Below are positions 55,336 through 64,000 of a DNA stretch of 64,000 nt, piece after piece. Numbering within the stretch: the first letter of the stretch is position 1; every line of letters begins with the position of its first letter. The DNA comes from Microbulbifer variabilis. Lineage in GTDB: Bacteria > Pseudomonadota > Gammaproteobacteria > Pseudomonadales > Cellvibrionaceae. The translations under genes and the position numbers were made by a program. The stretch spans positions 186,001 through 250,000 of the forward strand of contig NZ_CP092418.1 of assembly GCF_023716485.1 (NCBI RefSeq), read 5' to 3'. A model generated the notes under the pieces. It was not told the origin of the DNA and ran no database searches. It saw nothing but the letters and a program-made list of their open reading frames with translations.

Positions 55336-56253
55336 TTAAATCGCGTCGAGAATTTTGTCGGCACCCTGCTCCAGCAACTGTTCAGCGAGTTGAACGCCCA
55401 GAGCTTCGCCATCAATGGCTGCACCACGGATTTCGGCGCGGATCATGCGGGTGCCATCGGGGCTGCCGACCAGGCCGCGAAGCCACAGAGCGTCGCCTTC
55501 CAGCTCGGCATAACAGCCGATGGGAACTTGACAGCCGCCGTTCAGGCGCTTAACCAGTGCGCGTTCTGCACTGAGTCGCGCGGCGGTTTCATGGCAGTGT
55601 AGTGGTTGCAGTAGGGCTTCCAGCTCGCTGTCTTTGCGGGCTTCGATGCCGACAGCGCCCTGGCCGCCGGCGGGCAGCAATACTGTGGAGGGGAGAAAGC
55701 TGCGAATGCGCTCACGCATCTCCAGGCGTAGCAGCCCGGCGGCAGCGAGAATAATAGCGTCGTACTCTCCCGCATCCAGTTTGGCGAGGCGAGTGTTTAC
55801 GTTGCCGCGTAGGAACTTGACCTCCAGATCGGGGCGCTGCGCCAGAAGTTGGCACTGGCGGCGCAGGCTCGAAGTGCCCACAATCGCGCCTTGTGGCAGT
55901 TCCTCCAAATTGGCAAAGCGGTTGCTGACGAAGGCATCACGCGGGTCCTCGCGCTCGCAAATAACTGGCAGGTAGAGGCCTTCAGGAAATTCCATCGGCA
56001 CATCCTTCATAGAATGTACGGCGATATCCGCGCGTCCCTCCAGCATGGCCACTTCCAGCTCTTTGACAAAGAGCCCTTTGCCGCCCACCTTGGTTAGGGG
56101 GATATCCAGCACCTGATCGCCACGACTGGTCATTGGCAGCAACTCTACCTCCAGCTGAGGGTGCTCCTGCTGCAGGCGATCCTTAACATAATTGGCTTGC
56201 CATAGGGCCAGGGCGCTCTCGCGCGTAGCGATGCGGATACGGGAAATGGGCAT
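55336..56253 (-). CDS. hemC: Porphobilinogen deaminase HemC
   Basis: HemC polymerises four porphobilinogens. The 305-aa protein shows [39 protein letters not shown], and the dipyrromethane-cofactor Cys in [22 protein letters not shown]. It heads the hemC-hemD-hemX-hemY run and follows ruvX by about 90 bp on the same strand. Confidence 0.97.
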   Translation of the reverse strand: MPISRIRIATRESALALWQANYVKDRLQQEHPQLEVELLPMTSRGDQVLDIPLTKVGGKGLFVKELEVAMLEGRADIAVHSMKDVPMEFPEGLYLPVICEREDPRDAFVSNRFANLEELPQGAIVGTSSLRRQCQLLAQRPDLEVKFLRGNVNTRLAKLDAGEYDAIILAAAGLLRLEMRERIRSFLPSTVLLPAGGQGAVGIEARKDSELEALLQPLHCHETAARLSAERALVKRLNGGCQVPIGCYAELEGDALWLRGLVGSPDGTRMIRAEIRGAAIDGEALGVQLAEQLLEQGADKILDAI

Positions 56254-56342
56254 TGGGCTCGATCACTCATTTGTGTGGGCGGGTAATTCTATCAGAGCGG
56301 CGGCAGCTATGGCTCAGCTTGCACAGATTCTGGGAGCGGATA

Positions 56343-56765
56343 TCAGGCGCGTGTGCGCAGCCAGTCCTCAAGAATGATACGCGCGGCAATGGAATCCACT
56401 GGATTGTCGGCGTAGCTGCCGCGGTGGCCGCGTTCCGCTGCCTCCTCTTTGGCTGCGCGGGTACTGAGGCGCTCATCAATCATTTCCACCGGTAGCCCGG
56501 TGCGCCCGTGCAGGCGCTGGCCAAATTTACGTGCACGAACACCAAATTCACTCTCACTGCCATCCATATTCAGTGGTAAACCCACAAGCAAATAATGTGG
56601 CTTCCACTCGTCGATCAGTCGTTGGACCTTGTCCCAGTCCGGTTTGCCGTCTTTTGCCGGCAGTGGTGGCAGCTCTTTGGCGCTGCCGGTCAGGCTCTGG
56701 CCAAAGGCGAGGCCGATGGAGCGGGTGCCAAAATCGAAGGCGAGGGCGGTAATGGGTTTACTCAT
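56343..56765 (-). CDS. ruvX: RuvX/YqgF Holliday-junction-resolvase-like protein
   Basis: A 140-aa RNase H-fold protein linked to 16S rRNA 5' maturation and possibly DNA junction cleavage. It has ALAFDFGTRSIGLAFG, LLVGLPLNMDGSES, and DERLSTRAAKEEA with its catalytic acidic residues. The ATG at 56765 (MSKPITALAFDFG) is favoured because family members begin near this point; an in-frame ATG at 56777 is possible. It follows algH on the same strand. Confidence 0.93.
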   Translation of the reverse strand: MSKPITALAFDFGTRSIGLAFGQSLTGSAKELPPLPAKDGKPDWDKVQRLIDEWKPHYLLVGLPLNMDGSESEFGVRARKFGQRLHGRTGLPVEMIDERLSTRAAKEEAAERGHRGSYADNPVDSIAARIILEDWLRTRA

Positions 56766-56824
56766 CAAGGGGAACATCCGGTATTAGAGGGATCAATCTT
56801 GGGCCGGATGATAACCGGGAAGGG

Positions 56825-57409
56825 CTAGGCGTGTCCGGCCTGTGAACCGAGCCCTGAGAGGTCGATACCGTGTCGAGCGGCAGCACTTTGCCAGCGTTTT
56901 TGCACTGGGGTGGCAAACAGGATTTCGGGTTCTGCCGGTAGAGTCAGCCAGGCGTTTTCCGCCAGTTCCTGCTCCAATTGTCCTGGCCCCCAGCCGGCGT
57001 AGCCCAGCGCTAGCAGCACATCGTCGGGGCCATGTCCTGAGGCCAGTGACTCGAGAATATCCCTGGAAGCTGTAAGACTGATTTCCATATTGATTTCGCT
57101 CGTCGAGTCGAAATGTACGCCGGCACCGTGTAGGACAAAGCCCTGCTCGGGAGAAATAGGCCCGCCCAGCAGGACAGTTTCATCGCCACGTTGGCTGGAG
57201 TCCTTCAGCGACAGCTGCTCAAAAACCTCTCGCCAGTGCACTTTGCTGGGGGCGTTGATCACTATGCCCATAGCCCCCTCTTGGCTGTGCTCAACAATTA
57301 GAGCGATGCTGTGCTTGAAGCGCGGGTCCTCCATGCCGGGCATGGCCAGTAGGAATTGGCCGCGCAAGCTGCCATGGGTTAGGTCGCTGTCAATGTTCGA
57401 ATTGGGCAT
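56825..57409 (-). CDS. algH: AlgH/YqgE family protein (DUF179)
   Basis: A 194-aa cytoplasmic protein with LRGQFLLAMPGMEDPRFKHSIALIVEHS near the N-terminus, GAMGIVINAPS, and LALGYAGWGPGQLEQEL at the C-terminal part, all typical of UPF0301/AlgH. In Pseudomonas the gene is known from alginate regulation, but biochemical function is unclear. It lies between tonB and ruvX on the same strand. Confidence 0.93.
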   Translation of the reverse strand: MPNSNIDSDLTHGSLRGQFLLAMPGMEDPRFKHSIALIVEHSQEGAMGIVINAPSKVHWREVFEQLSLKDSSQRGDETVLLGGPISPEQGFVLHGAGVHFDSTSEINMEISLTASRDILESLASGHGPDDVLLALGYAGWGPGQLEQELAENAWLTLPAEPEILFATPVQKRWQSAAARHGIDLSGLGSQAGHA

Positions 57410-57444
57410 AGTTGGATTCTAGGTCGCTTGCGTGCAAGGCAAGT

Positions 57445-58353
57445 TTAGCCGCGCTCGGGCAGCTCACCTGCGGTAGTGGAGAAGCCAGTTAAATCGAAGC
57501 GCCAGGTGCGGATAATTTCGAGGCGGTCAGCTTCCTTGCGAATCTCTGCTGGGAAAGGCGCAAAGGGGGCTGCCAGGCGTACAATCTGTTGGGCGGCATC
57601 GTCGAGGATTCGCTCTCCCGAAGAGTCCAGAATCATTACTTCCTCCACCGCGCCTGAGGGCAGCAAGCGCACCATCATGCGCAGGCTGCCAGTGATTTTC
57701 TGCTGCAGGGCTTCCGCGGGGAAGTTGTCGCTACCTATTGCTTCCACCTTCTGGCGCCATTCGTGCAGATAAGCGGCATCTGCAGAGGCTTTGGTTGCCA
57801 CTGAGGTCAGGCGTCGCACTCGCGGGCGCTGGGCAATAGTTTGGCGAATTTTATCCAGGCGCGCTTGCAGGCTGGCAATCTTTGGATTTGTCCTGGCTAG
57901 ATCATTTGGGGCATCGCCGCGTTTCTCTTCGGAAAACTTGTCTTCGGCGGGTAGCTCCGGGGCCTGCATAGGGCTATCGCCGATCGTGGTGATCAACTGG
58001 CGGCGCTGGTCAGCAGGCCGTGCGGCTTGCTGCTGTGGTAGAGGATTAACATCGTGAATTTGCGTATCAGCAAATTCGGCGCGACGATTGCTGGACAGTT
58101 CCTTTGGGGTATCTGCCGTGCCGCTGGCCTGCTGGTTGTGTTGGGCCAGGTAGTCGGCATCTTCCGGTGCTTGTGGCGAGTTATATTGTGACAGAGTAAC
58201 TTCCAGGGTTGGTGCGGCTTGCCGTCCTTCAGGCTCGGCAAAAGTCACACCAAAAATCAAAAGCGCGTGAATGGCGCCAGCGAGAAACAGCGAGAACGTA
58301 AAACGCTCGCGCTGGTCTGCATAATTTGGCGTCGTGTTGGCGGTGGAATTCAT
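57445..58353 (-). CDS. tonB: TonB-family energy transducer
   Basis: A 302-aa protein with a short N-terminal cytoplasmic part and one membrane helix (about 22-40). A Pro/Gln-rich periplasmic spacer follows, and a C-terminal TonB-like domain (about 210-290) carries LRMMVRLLPSGAVEEVMILDSSGERILDDAAQQIVRLAAPFAPFP. It links the proton-motive force through ExbB-ExbD to outer-membrane receptors; no exbBD is present here. A homologue occupies the same place beside gshB and algH in Pseudomonas, where it affects twitching. Confidence 0.88.
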   Translation of the reverse strand: MNSTANTTPNYADQRERFTFSLFLAGAIHALLIFGVTFAEPEGRQAAPTLEVTLSQYNSPQAPEDADYLAQHNQQASGTADTPKELSSNRRAEFADTQIHDVNPLPQQQAARPADQRRQLITTIGDSPMQAPELPAEDKFSEEKRGDAPNDLARTNPKIASLQARLDKIRQTIAQRPRVRRLTSVATKASADAAYLHEWRQKVEAIGSDNFPAEALQQKITGSLRMMVRLLPSGAVEEVMILDSSGERILDDAAQQIVRLAAPFAPFPAEIRKEADRLEIIRTWRFDLTGFSTTAGELPERG

Positions 58354-58381
58354 TATCTATTATCAGTTACTGCTTATATCT

Positions 58382-58402
58382 TGCCGAGCGTAACGCTCGG
58401 CA
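58382..58402. other. Perfect hairpin between gshB and tonB
   Basis: TGCCGAGCG and CGCTCGGCA flank a three-base loop. There is no T-tract in either direction, so it may stall or stabilise RNA rather than terminate. Confidence 0.5.
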
Positions 58403-58453
58403 TTCCCATCCGGCCCGTTCACTGGTGGGAGTCATTCAAGTTAAAGGCGCAGT

Positions 58454-59410
58454 TTAGCGCTTTTGTGCCAGACGGTGTGTGATGGCGCTCATTAGTCGCG
58501 CACCGATATAAGTATCGTAGGCCGCATCAATCTCACGCACACAGGTTGGGCTGGTGACATTAATTTCCGTGAGGTAATCACCGATAACATCCAGACCGAC
58601 GAATAACAGCCCTTTTTCCTTCAGGGTGGGGGCGACTTGTTCTACGATCCATCGATCTCGATCAGTCAGTGGCCGCGCTTCACCACGGCCACCGGCGGCT
58701 AAGTTGCCGCGAGTTTCACCCGCCTCGGGAATTCTGGCTAGGCAGTAGGGTACGGCTACACCATCGACAACCAGAATGCGCTTATCGCCATCTTTAATTT
58801 CGGGAATATAACGCTGCGCCATGATTTGCTGGCGGCCGTGCTGGGTGAGCATCTCCAGAATGGCGCCTAAATTAGCGCCGTCCGGTTTGCAGTGAAAAAT
58901 ACCTGCGCCACCCATGCCATCGAGGGGTTTGAAAATGACATCCCGATGGGTTTTATGAAACTCCCTCAGGCGCTGCATATCCTTGCTGACCAATACAGGC
59001 GGGCAGCACTGGGGAAAAGTCGTTGCAAAAATTTTTTCATTACAGTCCCGCAGGGACTGCGGTTTGTTAACGACTAATGCACCTTCGCGCTCAGCCGCTT
59101 CAAGGATGTAAGTGGAGTAAATGTACTCATTATCGAAGGGGGGGTCGATACGCATTAAAATGGTATCGAGTTCTCCAAGGGGCATCTCCCTGGCTTCTTC
59201 CAGGCTGAACCAACGCTCGGCATCGTCAAATACCCTCAGTGGTCTGCCCTTACCAATGGCGCGGCCATTGTCCAGATACAGGTCGCTTTGCTCAAAATAA
59301 AACAGCTGGAAACCGCTGTCTTGTGCGGCCTGTAACAGTGCGAGTGTCGTATCTTTCTTAAAATTGATCTGGGCGATGGGGTCCATCACCACACCGAGGG
59401 AGTAATTCAT
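58454..59410 (-). CDS. gshB: Glutathione synthetase GshB
   Basis: GshB joins gamma-glutamylcysteine and glycine with ATP. The 318-aa protein begins MNYSLGVVMDPIAQINFKKDTTLALL, with ATP-grasp elements RIDPPFDNEYIYSTYILE, FKPLDGMGGAGIFH and FVGLDVIGDYLTEINVTSPT. The ATG at 59410 fits the family; an open frame upstream to 59755 has no family resemblance. It is divergent from pilG. In the 353-bp gap 59411-59763 I see no gene. Confidence 0.96.
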   Translation of the reverse strand: MNYSLGVVMDPIAQINFKKDTTLALLQAAQDSGFQLFYFEQSDLYLDNGRAIGKGRPLRVFDDAERWFSLEEAREMPLGELDTILMRIDPPFDNEYIYSTYILEAAEREGALVVNKPQSLRDCNEKIFATTFPQCCPPVLVSKDMQRLREFHKTHRDVIFKPLDGMGGAGIFHCKPDGANLGAILEMLTQHGRQQIMAQRYIPEIKDGDKRILVVDGVAVPYCLARIPEAGETRGNLAAGGRGEARPLTDRDRWIVEQVAPTLKEKGLLFVGLDVIGDYLTEINVTSPTCVREIDAAYDTYIGARLMSAITHRLAQKR

Positions 59411-59763
59411 CTTAGCTTCCGTAGTTGAAGGGATTTTTGATCCCGCGCCGCGGTGGTTGTGGCTGATTGAAATGTTGCCACTGCCAACTTGTAGGGTGGA
59501 TAAGGTAAGAGCAGCTTCGTCTAGGTGCAACTTAATTAGATAAGTTGTCTGGATTGGCAATAAAAAGTGGTGATTATTTGCACCATAAGGTCTGCGGTGC
59601 TTCAGCGCGGCTAGATTCACCTGGGGTTCTGTGATAAAAGTTCCACCCAGTGTGCGATCTTGGCAAAGATAGACACCCAGGCCCCGCAAGCGGCTCAAAA
59701 AAGGGTGCAGATAAAAATTTTCGCGTGCCCGAAAATAAGTAAACAGGGGATTCAAAAAAGACT

Positions 59764-60159
59764 ATGGAGCTTAACTGGGAAAGTCTGACTGTAATGGTGA
59801 TTGACGACAGTAAGACAATTCGCCGCACTGCCGAGACTCTGCTACAAAAAGCAGGTTGCACGGTCGTCACTGCTACAGATGGTTTTGATGCGTTGGCGAA
59901 AATCGCGGACTCCCGTCCCGATGTTATTTTTGTCGATATCATGATGCCGCGCCTGGATGGCTATCAGACTTGTGCGCTGATTAAAAACAACAGTGAATTC
60001 CGCTCCACTCCAGTAGTGATGTTGTCGAGTAAAGATGGTTTGTTCGACAAAGCGAAAGGCCGCGTTGTTGGTTGTGATCAATATCTGACAAAGCCATTTA
60101 GTAAAAGCGAGCTGTTGGGAGCAATTTCCGCTCACGCAAAGCCGCACCACGCAGCCTAA
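59764..60159 (+). CDS. pilG: Twitching motility response regulator PilG
   Basis: A 131-aa single-domain CheY-like regulator. The receiver has D14-D15, phosphoacceptor D58 (the same number as in Pseudomonas PilG) in VIFVDIMMPRLDGYQ, and Lys in YLTKPFSKSEL. PilG promotes pilus extension and works with ChpA. It heads the pilG-pilH-pilI-pilJ-chpA cluster and is divergent from gshB. Confidence 0.95.
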   Translation: MELNWESLTVMVIDDSKTIRRTAETLLQKAGCTVVTATDGFDALAKIADSRPDVIFVDIMMPRLDGYQTCALIKNNSEFRSTPVVMLSSKDGLFDKAKGRVVGCDQYLTKPFSKSELLGAISAHAKPHHAA

Positions 60160-60394
60160 GTAATCACTAACAAAAATGGTCTGATTTTTTGGACCGACCC
60201 CTTCGCTCTTTGGGGGGGATGAATTAACAGACATACCGTTCACCACATCTGCCTGTGGTGGAAGGTTCTGTAGTCTGGCAGTGCATTGGCAGTAAGTGCA
60301 GACTTGGCACATGCCATCAAAATAAATACAACAAATTGCCAAGCACTGTCATTTATTGAGCAGTTGCCAATTCGAAGAAGTCATGGGGGAAATG

Positions 60395-60757
60395 ATGGCA
60401 AGAGTATTAATAGTTGATGACTCTCCTACCGAAACACACAAGCTGACCACAATACTTGAAAAGCATGGCCATTCGGTAATCACCGCACCCAATGGTGAAA
60501 ATGGTGTGGATGTTGCACGCAGTCAGCGACCAGATCTGATTTTGATGGATATTGTGATGCCTGGGTTAAATGGATTCCAGGCCACACGCCAGCTGAGTAA
60601 GGATGGCAACACCGCGGGGATACCGATCATTATGGTGACTACCAAAGATCAGGATACCGACCGGGTTTGGGGTATGCGCCAGGGCGCAAAAGCTTATCTC
60701 ACCAAGCCCGTTGATGAGGGCAAATTGTTGAGTGCAATTGGGGAGGTGTTGGCCTGA
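60395..60757 (+). CDS. pilH: Twitching motility response regulator PilH
   Basis: A 120-aa CheY-like regulator with D8-D9, phosphoacceptor D52 in LILMDIVMPGLNGFQATRQ, and Lys in YLTKPVDEGKLL. It is thought to act on PilG or ChpA output and to favour retraction. ATG 60395 gives the family N-terminus MARVLIVDDSP; 60392 is an immediately preceding ATG. In the 235-bp gap after pilG only a TTCACCACA/TGTGGTGGAA hairpin is notable. Confidence 0.94.
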   Translation: MARVLIVDDSPTETHKLTTILEKHGHSVITAPNGENGVDVARSQRPDLILMDIVMPGLNGFQATRQLSKDGNTAGIPIIMVTTKDQDTDRVWGMRQGAKAYLTKPVDEGKLLSAIGEVLA

Positions 60758-60773
60758 CGGCCAGCTGCTCAGC

Positions 60774-61313
60774 GTGCAGTCACAAACTCCTTATCTAGCA
60801 CTTGTTGATATCGCTCGGCGAGCTAAAGCGCAGGCCACCGGCCTGCCCGGCCGCCGAGAAATCAAACCCTATTGGACCGGAATCGGTTTCTCTTTACTCG
60901 GCCACAACTTCGTCGCCTCAATGGATGATGTTGTGGAATTGCTCGAAGTGCCGCAGCACACCTTTATTCCCGGCGTTCAGCCCTGGGTAAAAGGTGTTTC
61001 TAATGTTCGCGGCCGCCTGTTACCCCTGATTGATCTCGCAGCCTTTTACGGCGGCCACCTCTCGGGCCAGCGCCAACAGCGCAGGGTTCTGGTGTTGGAG
61101 CGGGAAAAAACCTACGTGGGGTTGATTGTCGACAGGTTGCACGGAATGCAGCATTTGGCATTTGAATATGCCCGTGAAGCACCAACAGATTTAATTGAGC
61201 CATTTGCGCCGATGGTGCATGGCCAGTTTATTTTACAAAAGGACCGGTGGCTGGTGTTCGACATGCGGGCTCTGCTCAAAGACCCTCATTTCATGGATGC
61301 TGCCACTCATTAA
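60774..61313 (+). CDS. pilI: CheW-like adaptor PilI
   Basis: A 179-aa CheW-domain protein linking PilJ to ChpA. The matching landmarks are WTGIGFSLLGHNFVASMDDVVELLEVP, VKGVSNVRGRLLPLIDLAAFYGG, and RVLVLEREKTYVGLIVDRLHGMQHL. GTG at 60774 (MQSQTPYLALVDIARRAK) aligns best with the known PilI N-terminus; TTG at 60732 is an in-frame alternative that would overlap pilH. Confidence 0.92.
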   Translation: MQSQTPYLALVDIARRAKAQATGLPGRREIKPYWTGIGFSLLGHNFVASMDDVVELLEVPQHTFIPGVQPWVKGVSNVRGRLLPLIDLAAFYGGHLSGQRQQRRVLVLEREKTYVGLIVDRLHGMQHLAFEYAREAPTDLIEPFAPMVHGQFILQKDRWLVFDMRALLKDPHFMDAATH

Positions 61314-61473
61314 GGTCCGATTGAATTTTCGGCATCTCGCAGCTTTTGAGATGTTGGGGGGACCCTAAAGCGGTGCAGGGATATTCGCACTGGCTGAGGG
61401 CCATTGTCATTAAAGCGTTAAATATTCAGTGGTATTAAACCGGCCTAATGCTTGGGCCCGCTAGGAGTAAACT

Positions 61474-63615
61474 ATGAAAACAGGCTCCCAGAGCTCCTTT
61501 TCCGCGTTTCGCAGTAACCCTGCTGCGCTGGGTTTGGGTCTGCTGGTACTCGCCGTACTGGCGGGGCTGATTGTCAGTATCTATTTGGTGCAGACCCGCA
61601 GTGATCGCGATAAAGAGTACTTACAGCAAGTTGCTGAACTTCGCGCACTTTCCTATCAGCTGGTCTCCTATGCACCGGCGGCCACTTCCGGAGACGATGA
61701 AGCGTTTGCCGAGCTGGAAAAAGTTTCCGGGCAGATGGCTAACGCCTGGAATCAGCTGCAGGGAATGGATAAAGGCAGCCGCAGGGCGTTGGACGCTGAG
61801 CTAGCGACTTACGGTACCGTTTGGCGTAAGTTGCGCGAGCAGGTGGAAACGATTACCGGTAACAAAGAAACGATTATCTTCCTGAACGATGTTGCCACCA
61901 CTTTGAGTGACTCCCTGCCGGAATTGCAGGCTGAGCACAACAATATTGTGGAAATTCTGCTAGCTAATAATGCCCCCGCTAATCAGGTTGAACAGGCTCA
62001 GTTACAGGTATGGCGGGCTGAGCGAATCGGTCGAAACATCGACAAGATGCTGCAGGGTGATGACGATGCCGAAGGCGCAGCCGACCAGTTTAATACCGAT
62101 GCTAGCCTGTTCGGTAAAGTGGTAGATGGCATGAAGAGCGGTGATGTAGTGATGGGTATCTCCCGCATTACCGATGAGGAAGCGCGCCGCTCGCTCGATG
62201 AAATTACCGAACTGTTTGAATTTGTAAGTTCGTCTGTTCGCGAGATCTTCGAAGCAACCCCGGCACTGTTTGCATCACGTCAGGCAACCAACGGCATTAT
62301 TGCATCCTCGCCACAGCTGCTTGAGGCTCTCAGTACTCTGAACGACCGTATTGTGAACTTGGCCGATGAACGTCAGCCAAACAATATGACTATTACCATT
62401 TTGGCTGCAGCATTCGTGCTGTTAATTTTTGCCATGATGGGAATGGCCTTCTCCGGTACCCGCCGCAGTCTGATGGAAGAAGCCGAGACCAATGAGCGCA
62501 ACCAGCAGGCGATTATGCAGCTGCTGGATGAGCTTGCTGACCTCGCCGATGGTGACTTGACCACCTCTGCAACGGTAACCGAGGCCTTTACCGGTGCGAT
62601 TGCAGACTCTATCAACTTCACCATCGACCAGTTGCGTGTGCTGGTATCTCGAATTAACGGTACCGCACAGGAAGTATCCGGGCTTTCTCAGGAAACCCAG
62701 CAGACAGCCCTGCACCTTGCCGAGGCTTCCGAGCATCAGGCTCAGGAGATTGCCGGGGCCTCTGCCGCGGTGAACGAAATGGCGGTCACCATTGACCAGG
62801 TATCTGCTAACGCCTCCGAATCTGCTCAGGTTGCCGAGCGCTCGGTACAGATCGCAAGCAATGGTTCCAAAGTGGTACAGAACACCATCAAGGGCATGGA
62901 TAATATCCGGGAGCAGATTCAGGACACCTCCAAACGGATCAAGCGCCTGGGTGAATCTTCCCAGGAGATCGGCGATATCGTAAGTCTGATTAATGACATT
63001 GCCGACCAGACCAACATCCTCGCACTGAATGCTGCCATTCAGGCGAGCATGGCGGGTGATGCCGGTCGAGGCTTTGCCGTGGTTGCGGACGAGGTTCAGC
63101 GACTGGCGGAACGCTCTGCCGCGGCAACCAAACAGATTGAAGGCCTGGTAAAAGCGATTCAGTCTGACACCAACGAGGCGGTAATCTCCATGGAGCAGAC
63201 CACCACAGAGGTGGTACGTGGTGCACGTTTGGCACAGGACGCCGGTGTTGCGCTGGAAGAGATCGAGAATGTATCCAGCAACTTGGCCTCTTTGATTCAA
63301 AACATCTCCAACGCCGCCCGCCAGCAGGCTTCCTCTGCTGGCCACATCTCCAACACCATGAACGTGATTCAGGAGATTACTTCGCAGACCTCTGCCGGTA
63401 CACAGGCTACTGCCCAGTCCATTGGTAATCTGGCGCAGACCGCCAGTGCCCTGCGTGAATCTGTTGCCGGCTTCAAACTGCCGCAAGAGGAGAGCGTGGA
63501 AACCAATAGTGAAATGTACGACGTGGAGTTGCCGGAGATGGATGCGGAAACTTTCACGCTCGACAGTGAGGAAAGCAACTCCTTGGAGTCCCGTGAAGAC
63601 CGGGCTCTGGCCTAA
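61474..63615 (+). CDS. pilJ: Methyl-accepting chemotaxis-like protein PilJ
   Basis: A 713-aa inner-membrane receptor. One helix lies near residues 18-40, a long periplasmic part with PilJ-type domains follows, and a second helix is near 305-325. The signalling domain has the hairpin LVSLINDIADQTNILALNAAIQASMAGDAGRGFAVVADEVQRLAERSA. The periplasmic region is mostly helical. It should sense surface contact or pilus-related signals and drive ChpA. Confidence 0.95.
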   Translation: MKTGSQSSFSAFRSNPAALGLGLLVLAVLAGLIVSIYLVQTRSDRDKEYLQQVAELRALSYQLVSYAPAATSGDDEAFAELEKVSGQMANAWNQLQGMDKGSRRALDAELATYGTVWRKLREQVETITGNKETIIFLNDVATTLSDSLPELQAEHNNIVEILLANNAPANQVEQAQLQVWRAERIGRNIDKMLQGDDDAEGAADQFNTDASLFGKVVDGMKSGDVVMGISRITDEEARRSLDEITELFEFVSSSVREIFEATPALFASRQATNGIIASSPQLLEALSTLNDRIVNLADERQPNNMTITILAAAFVLLIFAMMGMAFSGTRRSLMEEAETNERNQQAIMQLLDELADLADGDLTTSATVTEAFTGAIADSINFTIDQLRVLVSRINGTAQEVSGLSQETQQTALHLAEASEHQAQEIAGASAAVNEMAVTIDQVSANASESAQVAERSVQIASNGSKVVQNTIKGMDNIREQIQDTSKRIKRLGESSQEIGDIVSLINDIADQTNILALNAAIQASMAGDAGRGFAVVADEVQRLAERSAAATKQIEGLVKAIQSDTNEAVISMEQTTTEVVRGARLAQDAGVALEEIENVSSNLASLIQNISNAARQQASSAGHISNTMNVIQEITSQTSAGTQATAQSIGNLAQTASALRESVAGFKLPQEESVETNSEMYDVELPEMDAETFTLDSEESNSLESREDRALA

Positions 63616-63750
63616 CCCACAAAATAAAGCCCGGCGCCTTCGTTGGCTGCCGGGCGGAGAGGGCGCACGGAGCAATTTCCGCAAGATTGCGAACCCTGGA
63701 TCGCTTCGGGTAGAGCGCCTGCATAGAGAATGAATTATTGGGGACTTGGC

Positions 63751-64000
63751 GTGAGTCACGACAATCCGAACTTCATGGCCCTGGACTGGCTGATAGGCGA
63801 AATTAACGAGACTCTGGCACAGGCACGCCAGTTCCTCGAGACTTTCGCAACGGATCCGCAAGCCGGTGAGACCCTGCTGCAGAACAGCTTGTCCCTGGTG
63901 CACCAGGTACACGGTAGCCTGCATATGGCGCAACTCAATGGTGCGGCGATGCTGGCTGAGGAAATGGAGCAATTGCTTCAGTCACTGGCCGGTGGCACCG
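63751..64000 (+). CDS. chpA: ChpA (PilL) hybrid chemotaxis kinase, N-terminal fragment
   Basis: The frame is open to the right edge. The 83 visible residues include MALDWLIGEINETLAQARQFLE, VHQVHGSLHMAQLNGAAMLAEEMEQLLQSL, closely resembling the first Hpt-like segment of Pseudomonas ChpA. GTG 63751 aligns with the known N-terminus; an in-frame ATG at 63730 is possible. The histidine in VHQVHG is a likely Hpt phosphotransfer site. The rest of this very long kinase is outside the window. Confidence 0.88.
   Translation, partial: MSHDNPNFMALDWLIGEINETLAQARQFLETFATDPQAGETLLQNSLSLVHQVHGSLHMAQLNGAAMLAEEMEQLLQSLAGGT

Noticed and set aside
59411..59755. 115-codon extension of the gshB frame
   Set aside because: The family N-terminus starts at 59410, and the upstream residues show no ATP-grasp or other pattern; likely chance openness.
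63629..63655. GCCCGGC/GCCGGGC hairpin after pilJ
   Set aside because: It has a 13-base loop, no T-tract, and lies inside a gene run; too weak to call a terminator.
62422..63972. 516-codon minus-strand open frame
   Set aside because: It is antisense to pilJ and the start of chpA, both confidently recognised; biased codon use explains the open frame.

Overview
The window reads as a contiguous piece of a gammaproteobacterial chromosome, most like a marine Cellvibrionales-type bacterium (Microbulbifer or a close relative). This is inferred from protein family resemblance and gene order, not from a database search. From memory, two blocks follow the Pseudomonas aeruginosa order. One is cytochrome c5 / rep / comM / glnK-amtB / dapF-lysA-lptM-cyaY / argH-algZR. 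The other is pilU-pilT-yggS-proC-yggT-metX-metW-DUF4426-rdgB-hemW, then ruvX-algH-tonB-gshB-pilGHIJ-chpA. Only one tRNA gene is visible, and there is no rRNA, CRISPR array, IS element or prophage.

Layout. 0-3.4 kb is a nitrate/molybdenum block: a truncated narK running off the left edge, a divergent NarL-type regulator, and moeA. 3.4-4.3 kb holds four tandem 130-bp repeats ending at a tRNA-Arg(CCG) gene, with divergent promoters for the tRNA and a cytochrome c5. 4.7-7.1 kb carries one AT-rich orphan lipoprotein. 7.1-10.5 kb has rep and small housekeeping genes. 10.0-15.1 kb looks accessory: three GNAT acetyltransferases (two of them tandem paralogues), a secreted alpha/beta hydrolase coupled to a subclass B3 metallo-beta-lactamase-like enzyme with Gln in place of the first zinc ligand, and a MarR/ABM operon with a perfect 22-bp operator-like palindrome. 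15.2-20.4 kb has comM, ubiK and a nitrogen cluster (porin, glnK, amtB, glnK). 20.6-26.3 kb has a short SutA homologue, DUF484, dapF, lysA, lptM, cyaY and argH. 26.3-29.7 kb has the AlgZ/AlgR two-component pair, a LysE exporter and an SDR. 29.8-33.2 kb has pilU, pilT and yggS; 33.2-43.5 kb has an S9 peptidase, proC, yggT, a dynamin-like GTPase, metX, metW, DUF4426, rdgB and a frameshifted hemW. 43.6-47.7 kb has trxA, rho, an RRM protein and ubiD. 47.9-51.8 kb is a small AT-richer accessory stretch (S12 hydrolase, small secreted and membrane proteins, alpha/beta hydrolase). 51.8-56.3 kb is hemYXDC; 56.3-59.4 kb is ruvX, algH, tonB, gshB; 59.7 kb to the right edge is the type IV pilus chemosensory cluster pilG-pilH-pilI-pilJ-chpA (truncated).

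How the genes work together. NarL, a degenerate FNR-type box and a NarL 7-2-7 palindrome sit between narK and narL, and MoeA supplies the molybdenum cofactor needed by nitrate reductase. Two PII proteins flank the ammonium channel AmtB. PilT/PilU retraction motors and the Pil-Chp chemosensory system jointly control twitching. AlgZ/AlgR may also act on that system, as known in Pseudomonas. DapF and LysA catalyse the last steps of lysine synthesis. HemC, HemD and HemX/HemY form a tetrapyrrole block that in Pseudomonas follows algR but here lies about 27 kb away.

No wholly new multi-gene system is convincingly visible. The best leads are the 130-bp repeat array phased to the tRNA 3' end, the hydrolase/Gln-type B3 metallo-enzyme pair, the hemW frameshift at a G7 tract, and the dynamin-like GTPase placed inside the proC-metX block.
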